Shown: positions 16,859-26,985 of the stretch, one piece after another
Numbering within the stretch: the stretch's first letter is position 1
Layout: each line of letters begins with the position of its first letter
DNA from: Gemmatimonadota bacterium
Lineage (GTDB): Bacteria; Gemmatimonadota; Gemmatimonadetes; Gemmatimonadales; GWC2-71-9
Direction of reading: 5' to 3'
NCBI GenBank assembly: GCA_025358055.1
Contig: JANYKV010000062.1
Coordinates: forward strand, 1 to 43,434
DNA length: 43,434 nt
Position numbers and translations under genes: made by a program
The notes under the pieces: generated by a model
What the model was told of the DNA's origin: nothing
What the model saw: only the letters and a program-made list of their open reading frames with translations
Databases searched by the model: none

Positions 16859-19048
16859 CTACCGCCGGTGATCCTCGCTCCGCGTGAGGTCTTCGGCCCG
16901 GGTGAGCAGGCGCCTGAAAAGGCGCGCTGCAATTCGCCCGGCGTTGGCGCGGAGCTTTCCTTCCCAGCGGTCCACCCGCGGCGGCTGCCATTCCGGCGGC
17001 CGCTCCAGGTTTGGTGGCCGCTCCCAGTCGGGAAACTCGTTCGCGTGGCACGCACTCTCCGGGGCTGTTCCCGTGAGGAAGACTTCGCGGCTGTCGCAAT
17101 CGCCGACCCAACCCGATCCCCCGCCGCTCACCCAGGACACCTCGATTCCGTCGGGAACCGGAAACGTCGACCCCTCGTCGTCGGGAGCTGCCTGGTCGAG
17201 AAACCGTGCGACGATGGGCAGCGCCGCGCCGGCTCCGGTGAGTCCGACGCTTCGCCCATCATCAAACCCCACCCACACACCGACCACTAGGGTCGGCGAA
17301 TAGGCAAGGAACCACGCATCGCGCTCGTCATTCGACGTGCCGGTCTTGCCGGCTAATGGACCGAACCGACTGCTCACGTCGAGCGCTCGCCCCGTGCCGC
17401 GAGTGATCACCCCTTCAAGCGCGGAGGTCACCAAGTAAGCCTCGGCGGGGTCGACAACCGCTGTGATTTCTGGAGCTGTTCCGGTGATTGGAGCCTCCGC
17501 CGGTGCGGTGCGGCCGAGCAGGGTCCGAGTGGTAGCCAGGCGGCCGGCGGCCGCGAACACACCATACGCGCGGACCAGCTCGAGCAGAGTCACTTCGGAG
17601 CTGCCGAGCGCCAGGCTGGGCACGGGCTGGAGCGGGCTCGTGAAGCCGAGGCGTCTGGCGGTGGCGACGATCCGCTCCGGCCCCACCGCGAGCCCGATCC
17701 GAGCGAACGGCACATTGAGCGATTGTTCGATCGCCTCTCGCACCGTGACCTCGCCTCGGAATGTCCGGTCGTAGTTGCTCGGCTCCCATTGGCCCGACCC
17801 GGTCCGGATGCTCAAGGGCGCGTCTTCCACCCGCGACGCGAGAGTAAAGGCTGGCGCGTGGTCGCGATCCTTGTGAAGCGCAGCGAGGGCAACCACCGGT
17901 TTGAACGCGCTGCCCGGTTGGCGGTGGGCTCTCGTGGCGCGGTTGAACTGGGAGGCGCCGTAGTCGCGCCCGCCGACCATCGCGAGGATGTCGCCATTCC
18001 GCGGATCGATGGCCACAAGCGCGGCCTGAACATCGGATGCCCCGAGATGGGCGAGTCCTTCGCCTATCGCCCGCTCTGCTGCTCTTTGAAGCCCAGGATC
18101 GAGCGTGGTGTACACGGCAGCCCCCCGATCTGGGAGGTGATCGGCGAGTTCCGCCCGTACCACGTCCCTGAAAAAGCGGGCGTCCAGGGCTGACCCGGGG
18201 TGGGCTCGAGTTCCGACTCTGGTGCGCTCAGCCTGCTCAGCTACGCGTTGGCTGATTCGCCCTTGCTTCGCCATCAGGCTCAGCACCAGGTTGCGTCGCA
18301 GCCGTGCGCGCCGCTCATTGCGAATTGGGGTAAGGCGATTGGGAGCGCGAATCATTCCGGCCAGCAGCGCTGATTCGGCCAACGAGATCTTGCGAACATC
18401 CTTTCCGAAATAGTAACGGGCGGCTGCCCCCACCCCACGGAGAGCAAGGGCGCCGTCCTGACCGAAATAGATTTCGTTGAGGTATGCCGTGAGGATCGTG
18501 GCCTTATCGTAGCGCAGTTCGAGCGACGAGGCCAACGCAGCCTCCCGAAGCTTGCGCAGCGGAGTGCGCTCGGCGGAAAGAAACAGGTTCTTGGCAAGCT
18601 GCTGAGTTATGGTGCTGCCGCCCTGGGTGACTCGACGGGCCCGAAGGTTCGCGAGCAGCGCTCCCCCGATTCGGCGGACGTCCAGGCCGTGGTGTTGATA
18701 AAACCGCTGGTCCTCAACCGCGAGGACGGCTTGAAGGAGGTGATTCGGAACCTCGCCGAGTTCGACCGGAATTCGTTCCTCGGCAAGCTGTTCCTGAACT
18801 GCGCCGATCGGTACTGGCGACCGGCGATCCTGGCGTGAGCCCCACGGCACCGGGCGGGTGTAGATGGCAGTTGGGATCCGGGCAAGCGCCGGCTCGAGCC
18901 GAGCCCGCACGGCGGCCTCTCCTGCGATTGCGAGGAGTCCGAGCGCAGCGGTTCCGACGAGGAGTCGACGAACCGTCTTCATTGGGAAACGGCCGCGAAC
19001 GGCGAAAAGCGCCTCGCGGCAGCGGGTTCTGACGGCCTCCCAGGTCAT
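16859..19048 (-). CDS. class A penicillin-binding protein (bifunctional transglycosylase/transpeptidase)
   Basis: This 729-residue protein has one N-terminal membrane helix (about 28-45). The GT51 glycosyltransferase domain shows VE112DQRFYQHHGLD, QGGSTITQQLAKNLFL (142-157), RKLREAALASSLE and ILTAYLNEIYFGQ. The transpeptidase domain has S380-A-F-K383 (nucleophile), S443-L-N445 and K568-T-G570-T-S. All catalytic residues are intact. The enzyme polymerises lipid II and cross-links the stem peptides in the periplasm. The C-terminus (after about 660) has a short Cys-containing region and a Pro/Arg-rich tail. ATG 19048 is used; ATG 18982 (MKTVRRLL) would shorten the cytoplasmic tail. The gene stands alone and is divergent from the second Uma2 gene. 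Confidence 0.93.
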   Translation of the reverse strand: MTWEAVRTRCREALFAVRGRFPMKTVRRLLVGTAALGLLAIAGEAAVRARLEPALARIPTAIYTRPVPWGSRQDRRSPVPIGAVQEQLAEERIPVELGEVPNHLLQAVLAVEDQRFYQHHGLDVRRIGGALLANLRARRVTQGGSTITQQLAKNLFLSAERTPLRKLREAALASSLELRYDKATILTAYLNEIYFGQDGALALRGVGAAARYYFGKDVRKISLAESALLAGMIRAPNRLTPIRNERRARLRRNLVLSLMAKQGRISQRVAEQAERTRVGTRAHPGSALDARFFRDVVRAELADHLPDRGAAVYTTLDPGLQRAAERAIGEGLAHLGASDVQAALVAIDPRNGDILAMVGGRDYGASQFNRATRAHRQPGSAFKPVVALAALHKDRDHAPAFTLASRVEDAPLSIRTGSGQWEPSNYDRTFRGEVTVREAIEQSLNVPFARIGLAVGPERIVATARRLGFTSPLQPVPSLALGSSEVTLLELVRAYGVFAAAGRLATTRTLLGRTAPAEAPITGTAPEITAVVDPAEAYLVTSALEGVITRGTGRALDVSSRFGPLAGKTGTSNDERDAWFLAYSPTLVVGVWVGFDDGRSVGLTGAGAALPIVARFLDQAAPDDEGSTFPVPDGIEVSWVSGGGSGWVGDCDSREVFLTGTAPESACHANEFPDWERPPNLERPPEWQPPRVDRWEGKLRANAGRIAARLFRRLLTRAEDLTRSEDHRR

Positions 19049-19233
19049 CGGCGGCTCTCAGTTATATCGTTATTTACTCGGACGCTCGACGGGCCCGAAT
19101 GGTTTCAGCGTGGAACGACGGGACACCGGCCGCTCTTACGCTCATGGCTGCGTGAAACTGGTTGTCGCTCCGGTGACCGGCCAACCACCTTGGTGCGAGT
19201 GCCTTGCCTTCGCCCAGCCGCCGAGCGTAGCAT

Positions 19234-19806
19234 ATGGTTATGCCGAATCTGGCCAAGCTTTGGACCCGCGACACCGTACTCGCCCTCCCCGACGACGGCA
19301 ATCGATACGAATTGGTCGATGGGGAGTTGCTGGTGAGCTCCGCACCTCGCGGTCCCCACGAGCGCGCGGTTTGGCAGCTGCATCTGATGGTTGCGCCCTA
19401 CGTCGAAACCCACCGTCTCGGCGCCACAGGAATGGCCCCCGCCGATCTCGACTTGAAGAGTGGCCAACTGCTTCAACCCGATTTGTTCGTTGTCGGCCTG
19501 GTGGGTGGTCGGGAGCCGCTCGACTGGCCGGACTACCCGGTGCCGCTCTTGATTGTGGAGGTGTTATCGACTTCGACCGCCCGTTACGATCGGATCACCA
19601 AAAGGCGGCGGTGCCAGAGAACCGGCGTGCTGGAGTATTGGATCGTAGATGTCGATGCCCGGGCGGTCCAACGATGGCACGCGGAGGATGAGCGGCCGGA
19701 GATCCTGGCGGATACGATCGACTGGCTGCCTAATGACAGCATGCCCTCTCTGCGGATCGACCTCCCGACCTACTTCCGAAAAGTGTGGGTGGAAGGCGAC
19801 AACTAG
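19234..19806 (+). CDS. Uma2 family putative nuclease (second copy)
   Basis: A 190-residue Uma2/DUF820 protein with the PD-(D/E)xK-type fold. Visible motifs are LALPDDGNRYELVDGELLV (E26), LLQPD83LFVV, LLIVE109VLS, and the lysine segment RYDRITK123 followed by VLEYWIVDVD. Two ATG codons (19234 and 19240) are possible starts. It differs clearly from the copy at 8652, so this is not a recent duplication. It lies between the divergent PBP gene and the M61-type peptidase gene, with no obvious functional partner. Confidence 0.82.
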   Translation: MVMPNLAKLWTRDTVLALPDDGNRYELVDGELLVSSAPRGPHERAVWQLHLMVAPYVETHRLGATGMAPADLDLKSGQLLQPDLFVVGLVGGREPLDWPDYPVPLLIVEVLSTSTARYDRITKRRRCQRTGVLEYWIVDVDARAVQRWHAEDERPEILADTIDWLPNDSMPSLRIDLPTYFRKVWVEGDN

Positions 19807-19898
19807 CCCGCATCAAACCCCCTCCTCGCCACCGGTATCTCAGATAGGTAAGCAAGTCCCTCCACACGGTGCCACTGAGAAAGTGTCGGACAACCCCC

Positions 19899-21725
19899 AT
19901 GGTCGCTGTCGAAAACACGAGGCGCTCTTGTCAAGCGTTCGTCGTCGCACTCGCGGTCGCGGCCACCCTGCGAGCCGCTTCAGGGCAGTCGCCGAGTCGA
20001 GTGGACTACCGGCTGACAGTCGACTCGGTTGACCATTCGGGCATCGCGGTCGAGATGCGTATCCACCGGGCGCCGGCTGAGTTTCGCCTGGCGATGGCAG
20101 CGCACCCGGAGTACGATGATAAGTACTGGCGCTACCTGACCGACCTCGCGGGCGAATCGGCGCAGGGCACGGTGCGCGTGACGCGGGAGGACAGCTCACT
20201 CTGGCAGGTCGCCTCCCCTGGTGGTGATGTCACTATCCACTATCATGTTCGCTTTCCCGCGTCGTCTCCGATACAACAGGCGGCGTGGAAGGCCCATCTC
20301 ACGCCAACGGGTGGGCTCGTGGGCGGGCCGCATTCGTTTCTCTACGTCTTCGGTGCTGAGCACACCCCGGTGCGAGTGACGCTCGTTCTGCCCAGCACAT
20401 GGCGGGTTGCTACCGGCCTCGCGCCCGAGACGGCCCCGCTCACATTCTCCGCGCGAGGAGCGGAGGCGCTCGTGGACTCACCCATCCTGGTTGGCCTGAT
20501 CCGGAGTTGGCCGTTCGATATTCGTGGCGTTCCGCACAACATTGCGTACCTTGGCAACCCGGCCGGAGTTCCGTTCGACACCGCTCAGTTGGTGGGAAAC
20601 GTGGAGCGAATTGCGCGCGAGGCAACGCGCCTGTTCGGGCGAATGCCGTACCACCGGTACCAATTTCTGTTTGAAGACGGCACCTACGGCGGGCTCGAGC
20701 ATCAGAACTCAGTTTCGATGGGCGCCCAGAGCCTCAATTTGGCGCGCGATCCCAACAGTCTGCTGGGGCAGATTGCGCACGAGTTCTTCCACACCTGGAA
20801 TGAGGTCCATGTGCGGCCAGCGAGTTGGGTTGGGATCCGCCACGTGGCGCCCGCGCCAACGAGCGAATTGTGGTGGAGTGAAGGAGTGACGCTCTACTTC
20901 GCAGATCTCCTGCTCCGCCACGCGGGCTTGCCCCTACCCGACTCCACGCGCGTCCAACACCTTGCGACACTCATCGGCCGTTACCTGGCCAATCCGTCGC
21001 ATGCGCTGGTGTCACCCGAGCAAACGAGCCGCGCGTTCAACCTGCCGCCGGGCACCAACGGCGATTATACGCCGAGCATGTATACCCAGGGCGAGATGTT
21101 GGGAGCGATGCTCGACCTGATGATTCGCGAGGGCAGCAAGGGCCGTCATTCACTCGATGACGTAATGCGGGGGCTGGCGGAGCGCTTCACTCCGGAGGTC
21201 GGATTCACCGGCAATAGCGTGGAGCACGCGGTGAGCGACGCGTGTGAGTGCAACGCGCACCAGTTCTTTGCCAACCATGTCCAGGCGTCGGGCGCAATCA
21301 ACTTCGACCGCTGGCTCGGCGTCGTGGGGTGGCGCACCGATGTCACATGGGCGGCGGCCCGTGCGACTGACGGAACCCCCGCGGCGGATGTCCGCGTGTC
21401 GGGGTATGATGTTCCGGGGGAACCCCAACCGAGACTGCAGATCTGGTTCCCGGCAACAGTGTGGGGACGAGCAGGGCTGCACACCGGCGACCGACTGGTG
21501 TCGTGGAACGGCATTGCGGTCCCCGATGCCCAACACTTGCGTAGCGTGATCAATCAACTGCACATCGGGGACACCGCACGAGTCGCCGTGATCCGTGACA
21601 CCGGTTTCTTCGAGACTACCGTGACGCTCGCGGGGTACGAGCGGCCTGCGGTACGGATCGAAGAGCGGCCGGATGCGACGGACGCACAGCGCAGGTTGCG
21701 ATCAATGTGGCTGGTGAGACAGTAG
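19899..21725 (+). CDS. M61-type (glycyl aminopeptidase-like) secreted metallopeptidase with PDZ domain
   Basis: Read from ATG 19899 (608 residues); a GTG at 19869 would add ten. A signal-type hydrophobic segment (FVVALAVAATLRAASG) is near the N-terminus. The peptidase core has the family signature YGGLEHQNS (about 263-271), zinc motif H294-E-F-F-H298-T-W-N, and the third ligand E328 in WWSEGVTLYF. A C-terminal PDZ-like domain (about 500-575) contains AGLHTGDRLVSWNGIAV. M61 enzymes trim N-terminal Gly or Ala residues and are found in the periplasm or outside the cell. Catalytic residues are complete. The 3' neighbour is convergent. Confidence 0.88.
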   Translation: MVAVENTRRSCQAFVVALAVAATLRAASGQSPSRVDYRLTVDSVDHSGIAVEMRIHRAPAEFRLAMAAHPEYDDKYWRYLTDLAGESAQGTVRVTREDSSLWQVASPGGDVTIHYHVRFPASSPIQQAAWKAHLTPTGGLVGGPHSFLYVFGAEHTPVRVTLVLPSTWRVATGLAPETAPLTFSARGAEALVDSPILVGLIRSWPFDIRGVPHNIAYLGNPAGVPFDTAQLVGNVERIAREATRLFGRMPYHRYQFLFEDGTYGGLEHQNSVSMGAQSLNLARDPNSLLGQIAHEFFHTWNEVHVRPASWVGIRHVAPAPTSELWWSEGVTLYFADLLLRHAGLPLPDSTRVQHLATLIGRYLANPSHALVSPEQTSRAFNLPPGTNGDYTPSMYTQGEMLGAMLDLMIREGSKGRHSLDDVMRGLAERFTPEVGFTGNSVEHAVSDACECNAHQFFANHVQASGAINFDRWLGVVGWRTDVTWAAARATDGTPAADVRVSGYDVPGEPQPRLQIWFPATVWGRAGLHTGDRLVSWNGIAVPDAQHLRSVINQLHIGDTARVAVIRDTGFFETTVTLAGYERPAVRIEERPDATDAQRRLRSMWLVRQ

Positions 21726-21810
21726 CGTTGATACGGTGGTCCACGCATTGCGCCGCTCGGAGAACGCTACGACCGACCGGCCGAGCGAGTCCGCACCGGC
21801 CGGGCCCCAG

Positions 21811-24378
21811 TCAGCGGTCGAACCAGTAGGAGAGCTTAATCAGTAGCGTGTTGTCGGGGTGGGCCTGCCAGAGTTGGTTCAGGTCCGCCCCGAACGACCG
21901 ATTGCCGTAGATCGACTCGGAGTCGAGCCGCCCCTGCTGCCAAACGAGGAAGAGCGCCGAACCCGCTCGATACTCCCACCGCACCACGAGGTTCGACCGG
22001 AACTGCTTGTAGTTGAACGCAGCCGGATTGTTGGTCACCGACGTGTCTGCATACGGTTTGAACCGATCGGTATAGCTCGCCGCCCGGGGATTGTTCAACT
22101 CCCGAATGTCAGTGTATTGCCCTTTACTAACAAAGGGCTGCGTGTACACCTGCACGGTGAGCGTCGGCGACGCGGTGTAGTTGACCCGGGCGGTGAGGCT
22201 CGTGGTCCGCTGCTCGAGATGCCCGAAGGTGTAGTGGGACGCCTTGGATCCATCAAGGTAGTTTCCGTACCACTGCCGATCGTCGCGGCTCCGCCGGTAG
22301 TCGATGCCGAAGGAACCGGTCCACCGAGTGGAGACTCGAAGATCGACCGCCGGGCTGATTCCCCAAGACGACGTCCGTCCCCCATCGGCCCGCCACGTAT
22401 TGAACCAGAGAGCCGGGGTCACGGCCCATCTGGTGTCCGCCTGGAAGCCGCCCCACATGGACTGCGCGTGGTCGACCCGCAACGCGGGGCCGCCCCGTGC
22501 GCACCGATCGCAGAAGTTCGTCCCGAGTCCGGCGAAGGTCCCGCCAAGATGCACCCAGAAATTGTTCGGCAGATTCAGGTGGACGTTGGTGTTCATACCA
22601 CGGTCGGTAGCCAAGCCCGCCGTGGTCGCCTCACTCCACTGGTTGAAGTTCCAGTACAGTTGCCGAAAGAACGGCCCCGGCTTGCTGAACTGGATCGACT
22701 CCCACGCGGCGAGTGCTTGCCAATCGCCCCGTTGGAGGAAGCCAAGGTCGTTGGGTTCGAAGCCGGGAGACACCCGTTGGTAGCTCGTCTCGAATCGGAA
22801 TTGCCCTCCGCCCACCTTGCCGAAAGTCACCTCCTCGGCGTCGCCGGAAAGGGACGTGCGAGTCGGATTGTAGTGCAGCGCACCATCGGGCCGCTGGTAG
22901 TAGTGGACCGCGTCTGTTTGGGTGGCGGCGATCGCCTCGGGGCTGCCAGTCACTCGGGAACCGACCAGGCGCCCCACAACCAGATACCGGCTCCCTAGGA
23001 AGCGGTGTCGGAAGTCCACCCCGCCCACCAGTGCGCCCGAACGGAGGCTGCTGTCCGTCCACCGATCATTGGACCGGTTGACCAGGGTACCCATCACCCC
23101 AAGGACGGTTTCCCCTCGCCGAAGATCCTGCGTAGCGCGAAACACCGAGTAATTGGATCGAGGCTCGATGGTCCGGCCCAAGGTCCCTTCCTCCCGCCCG
23201 GTCACCGCTTCGAGGGCGCCTACCGAGAGGCCACTCGCGGTCCGGCCGGTCAGCTTGGTGGCGCCGAGGATTGTCGTCCCGGTCGGGGACGACGCATCGC
23301 CGTAGGCATCCGTCAGCTGCGGCGCCCGTCCGATTCGGCGGGAATAGAAAAGATTTTCCGAGCCGCAGTCCCGCACGATGTAGCAGTTGATCGGGAAACT
23401 CAGGAGTCCATTCCCTTCGATGAAGAAGGGCCGCCGCTCCTGAAAGAAGGTCTCGAACGCCGACAGGTTGAGCACGGCGGGATCAGCCTCCACTTGGCCG
23501 AAGTCCGGATTCACGGTGCCGTCGAGCGTCAGGTTGGAGGAGACTCCGTATTTGAAGTCGAGCCCGCCGGTGAGTTGTTGTGGGTGGTTGTAGCCCGTGC
23601 CGCTCGGGAGCGTGGTGTTCTTCGTCACCGCATAGGGCCTCACCTCGAGGCGCCGAGGCGAAGGGAGATCAACGAACCCCACCACCTCGCCCAGTTGCGA
23701 GACAAGCCCGGGAGCGTCCCGGCGGTAGAGCGGCCAACTCACCCGCTCCTTGAACCGCTCGATGTCCCGCCACACCCCGAATCCAAAGCTCTGCGACTGG
23801 GCGGCATTGTAACGCAGTTGCGAAAGCGGAATTCGAAATTCGGCAGTCCAGCCCAATGCGTCTATGGTGGTGGCCGCATCCCACACACCATCCCAAGCGT
23901 CATCTTCTTGGCCGTCATTGTAGATGGCGAAGTCTCGCTTCACTCCCGCCGGGTTGACCGCAAACTCATAACCGGAGCGGCGGTCGTGGTAGGGATCGAG
24001 GATCACCTTGATCTGATCGGTGTCGGTTCGAATATCGCGGCGGGCCAGCTGGCGCAGAATTTTTTCGGGCTCCGGATCATACATCCGGACAAAGACGTAC
24101 AGGTTTCGGCCGTCGTATGCCACCTTGGCTTCGGTTCGGAAGCGGGGCTCTTTCCCCTGGATCGGGTCGAACTCTTGAAAGCTCGTGATGGGCGTGGCGC
24201 CCCTCCAGACTTCATCATCGTCCTTGCCATCGAGCACGAGAGGCTTCGCCGAACGAATGGCGGTGGCGCTGCGCGGGCCAGGTGTCGGCCTCGATCCGTT
24301 AGTACTAGGCCCCGAGACCAGGCCGGACTGGAATAGCGACATCGCAACCACGACTGCGAGCATAAGCACGAACCTCAA
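21811..24378 (-). CDS. DUF5916 protein with CBM9-like N-terminal domain, probable outer-membrane barrel
   Basis: This 855-residue protein has a signal peptide (about 1-22). A carbohydrate-binding family 9-like domain (about 40-220) shows LVLDGKDDDEVWRGATPITSFQEF and the later YEFAVNPAGVKRD. The DUF5916 region follows (NLTLDGTVNPDFGQVEADPAVLNLSAFETFFQERRPFFIEG). The rest consists of alternating polar/aromatic strands, ending in KLSYWFDR, typical of an outer-membrane beta-barrel. The family is common in Gemmatimonadota and Bacteroidota and is thought to act in uptake or surface binding; no reaction is proven. GAGG lies before the ATG. It is divergent from the amidohydrolase gene at 24633. Confidence 0.85.
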   Translation of the reverse strand: MRFVLMLAVVVAMSLFQSGLVSGPSTNGSRPTPGPRSATAIRSAKPLVLDGKDDDEVWRGATPITSFQEFDPIQGKEPRFRTEAKVAYDGRNLYVFVRMYDPEPEKILRQLARRDIRTDTDQIKVILDPYHDRRSGYEFAVNPAGVKRDFAIYNDGQEDDAWDGVWDAATTIDALGWTAEFRIPLSQLRYNAAQSQSFGFGVWRDIERFKERVSWPLYRRDAPGLVSQLGEVVGFVDLPSPRRLEVRPYAVTKNTTLPSGTGYNHPQQLTGGLDFKYGVSSNLTLDGTVNPDFGQVEADPAVLNLSAFETFFQERRPFFIEGNGLLSFPINCYIVRDCGSENLFYSRRIGRAPQLTDAYGDASSPTGTTILGATKLTGRTASGLSVGALEAVTGREEGTLGRTIEPRSNYSVFRATQDLRRGETVLGVMGTLVNRSNDRWTDSSLRSGALVGGVDFRHRFLGSRYLVVGRLVGSRVTGSPEAIAATQTDAVHYYQRPDGALHYNPTRTSLSGDAEEVTFGKVGGGQFRFETSYQRVSPGFEPNDLGFLQRGDWQALAAWESIQFSKPGPFFRQLYWNFNQWSEATTAGLATDRGMNTNVHLNLPNNFWVHLGGTFAGLGTNFCDRCARGGPALRVDHAQSMWGGFQADTRWAVTPALWFNTWRADGGRTSSWGISPAVDLRVSTRWTGSFGIDYRRSRDDRQWYGNYLDGSKASHYTFGHLEQRTTSLTARVNYTASPTLTVQVYTQPFVSKGQYTDIRELNNPRAASYTDRFKPYADTSVTNNPAAFNYKQFRSNLVVRWEYRAGSALFLVWQQGRLDSESIYGNRSFGADLNQLWQAHPDNTLLIKLSYWFDR

Positions 24379-24632
24379 TGGGGAATCACAGCGTTAGATA
24401 CCCGATCACCGAGGACCGTTGCTTTTGTGGAAGGACGGGTTAGCGGGATGGTGGCATGGCGGGACGAAAGGGAACGGCCGACCGAGGTAGCCGGGACGGA
24501 GTCCAAGCCTCCGCCCGAGGTCGCCGAACCCCTGGTGCGCGGGTACCTTTCGGTCATGCCCCACGAGAGCGCCGCCCGAGACCATCGGCTGACTCCATAA
24601 TTTTGTGCGCACAACTCAGACGCGAGAACCCG

Positions 24633-26240
24633 ATGCGGGGATATCCTTCACGTACAGTACTCCTGGTGCTCGCGCTTACCACCCGAGCCTTCGGTCAGAG
24701 CGCACCGAGTTCCAAGCCAAGAGCGCTTGCGTTTACCCATGTCACCGTCATCGATGCGACAGGCTCGCCGGCGCAGCCAAACATGACGGTGGTCATTGCC
24801 GGCGGTCGGATCGCTGCTATCGGCAGCAGTGCCGACGTGACCATTCCAGAAAGCGTAGAAGTCGTGGATGCCACGGGCAAATTCTTGATTCCCGGCCTCG
24901 TGGATATGCACGTGCACACGACGTCGGATCAGTATTTTATTGAACCCCTAATGCTCGCCAACGGGGTCACCGGCGTGCGCGAGATGTATGCTCAGAACCT
25001 TTCCGCGATCCAGGCACGACGGAAAGCACTGGCGGATGGCACGCTACTCGGCCCCAGGATTTTCAGTGCGGGACCGATTGTGGATGGGTTGGGAGCGCCG
25101 TGGCCGGGTTCCATTGTCGTCACCAATGCAGCTGAGGCGAGCGCCGCGGTCGATAAGATCAAACGCGAAGGATTCGACTATGTAAAGGTCTACTCGGGTT
25201 TGGGCCGCGACGCCTACTTTGCCGTTGCTGACGAAGCGAAGAAGGATGGAATTCCCTACGCGGGCCACCTTCCGGACGCGATCAGCGCGATGGAGGGGTC
25301 CAACGCGGGACAGAAGAGCTTCGAGCATTTATATGGGATTTCACTGGCGTGCTCAACCCGCGAAGAAGGATTGCGCACGGCGCTCGCGCATCCGACGAAG
25401 AAAGCGAACGAGGGTGACCCGCGCCGCGCCTACTTTGCGGAACAAAAAGCAGAACTGGATACCTTCAACGAAGAGAAGGCGGCTGCGCTTTTTGCTGTCT
25501 TTAGGAGGAACGGTACCTGGCAGGTTCCGACGCTGGTTGTCATGCGGAATGCGGCTCTCATATACGATCCAGAATACGTTCAAACGCTCCCGAAGTCCTC
25601 TCGCCTGCGGTACGTTCCCCACGCCCTGAAAATGATGTGGAACTTGGCTTTGCGTTTCTCGGGCCAGCCTCTGCCACCGGAAGATCTCGCAACCAGCCGG
25701 AGATACTTTAATTGGGAGTTGAATACGGTGGGTGAAATGCAGAAGGCAGGCGTGGGAATTCTGGCCGGAACGGACACCCCGAACCCGTTCGTATACCCCG
25801 GCTTCGGTCTACACGACGAACTGGGACTACTCGTGCAAGCGGGGCTCACGCCCATGGAAGCGCTGCAGGCAGCAACCCGCAATCCGGCACGATTTCTGGG
25901 CACGCTGGAGGCCATGGGAACGATCGAGACGGGGAAGGTGGCCGACCTCGACCTATTAGACGCGAACCCGCTCGAGGACATCCGGAACACACAATCCCTC
26001 AATGCTGTGGTATTGGGCGGAAGACTCATTCCGAGGGCCGGATTGGACGCGCTGTTAGCCCAGGCGGAAGACAACCGGTGGCGGGCCAATCCTGCCGCGC
26101 TCACCCTGATGGGTCTCGTGCTGCACATGATGCGCAACGGCCTCTATGTTGCGCTGGCGACTCTGTTAGGGATCAGCGGTAGCCTGTACTATCTGCTGAA
26201 ACGGCGCCGCAGGCGAAAAGTGGCCACGTCAACGCCTTAG
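24633..26240 (+). CDS. amidohydrolase family protein with C-terminal membrane anchor
   Basis: Read from ATG 24633 (535 residues), where a signal-like segment begins (RTVLLVLALTTRAFG); the frame is open upstream, but that part lacks protein-like content. It is a metal-dependent amidohydrolase of the imidazolonepropionase/prolidase-like group: PGLVDMH93VH95, VK185VYSG, AGH212LPD, FEH232LYG, and LAGTD381TPNPF. The substrate is unknown, perhaps a peptide or cyclic amide. The C-terminus has an extra transmembrane helix (GLYVALATLLGISGSLYYLL) and a basic tail, which would anchor the enzyme in the membrane. Its TAG overlaps the TAA of the convergent ABC ATPase gene by three bases. Confidence 0.85.
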   Translation: MRGYPSRTVLLVLALTTRAFGQSAPSSKPRALAFTHVTVIDATGSPAQPNMTVVIAGGRIAAIGSSADVTIPESVEVVDATGKFLIPGLVDMHVHTTSDQYFIEPLMLANGVTGVREMYAQNLSAIQARRKALADGTLLGPRIFSAGPIVDGLGAPWPGSIVVTNAAEASAAVDKIKREGFDYVKVYSGLGRDAYFAVADEAKKDGIPYAGHLPDAISAMEGSNAGQKSFEHLYGISLACSTREEGLRTALAHPTKKANEGDPRRAYFAEQKAELDTFNEEKAAALFAVFRRNGTWQVPTLVVMRNAALIYDPEYVQTLPKSSRLRYVPHALKMMWNLALRFSGQPLPPEDLATSRRYFNWELNTVGEMQKAGVGILAGTDTPNPFVYPGFGLHDELGLLVQAGLTPMEALQAATRNPARFLGTLEAMGTIETGKVADLDLLDANPLEDIRNTQSLNAVVLGGRLIPRAGLDALLAQAEDNRWRANPAALTLMGLVLHMMRNGLYVALATLLGISGSLYYLLKRRRRRKVATSTP

Positions 26241-26983
26241 TCTTCAAGCGTGGGCATGGTCTTCAGTACCTCACGCGCCGTCGGCTGACCGAGGATCCCC
26301 TGATCGGTGCGGATCTTTCCGTCGCGGAACACGAGTACCCGTTTGGCGAACTGCGCGATGTCGTGTTCGTGAGTAATCAGCACAATGGTCAGGCCCTGTT
26401 CGTTCAACTGTTGTAAAATGTCCATCACCTCGACCGCGGTCCGGCTATCGAGGTTACCCGTGGGTTCATCGGCCAACAGGATTTTTGGTCGGTTCACGAG
26501 CGCCCGCGCGATGGCGACTCGCTGTTGCTGGCCGCCGGACATCTGTGACGGAAAGTGCTGCGCTCGATCGGTCAGACCCACCAGAGCGAGGGCCTCGGCG
26601 GCACGCCGGGACCGCTCCGCCTTGTCGATCGGAGCATAGAGGGTCGGCAATTCGGTATTCTCGAGCGCGGTGGTGCGCGCCAACAGGTTGAATCCCTGAA
26701 AGACAAAGCCGATCTTTTGGTTGCGGATGGTGGCCAGAGTCTTCTTGTCGAGACTCGACACATCCGTCCCTTCGAGCACATACCTCCCGGAACTGGGACG
26801 GTCGAGACAGCCAAGGATATTCATCAAAGTCGACTTCCCACTCCCACTGGCACCCATGATGGCCACGAACCCACCGGACTCGACGGCGAGGCTGACCCCC
26901 CGGAGCGCATGGACCCGAGTCTCTCCCAAGTCATAGTACTTGTGGATGTCCTCCACCCGGATGACTGCCTCGCCGGTTGGCAC
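26237..26983 (-). CDS. MacB-type ABC transporter ATP-binding protein
   Basis: A 248-residue ATPase starting at GTG 26983, two bases after the stop of the adaptor gene. Motifs: Walker A GASGSGKS (about 42-49), Q-loop FVFQGFN, signature [14 protein letters not shown], Walker B ILLADEP, and H-loop THEHD. This is the LolD/MacB subclass that powers export from the inner membrane or periplasm. It is the last gene of a three-gene minus-strand operon (permease, adaptor, ATPase). In MacB itself the ATPase and permease are fused, while here they are separate. Likely cargo: antibiotics, peptides, lipids or siderophores; not determinable here. Confidence 0.9.
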   Translation of the reverse strand: MPTGEAVIRVEDIHKYYDLGETRVHALRGVSLAVESGGFVAIMGASGSGKSTLMNILGCLDRPSSGRYVLEGTDVSSLDKKTLATIRNQKIGFVFQGFNLLARTTALENTELPTLYAPIDKAERSRRAAEALALVGLTDRAQHFPSQMSGGQQQRVAIARALVNRPKILLADEPTGNLDSRTAVEVMDILQQLNEQGLTIVLITHEHDIAQFAKRVLVFRDGKIRTDQGILGQPTAREVLKTMPTLED

Positions 26984-26985
26984 TA

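Noticed and set aside
23005-24336. Long plus-strand open frame opposite the DUF5916 gene
   Set aside because: Antisense shadow of a clear family gene; composition is that of a high-GC complementary frame.
24456-24632. 59-codon upstream extension of the amidohydrolase
   Set aside because: Arg/Gly/Pro-rich with no family similarity; the signal-like segment starts at ATG 24633.
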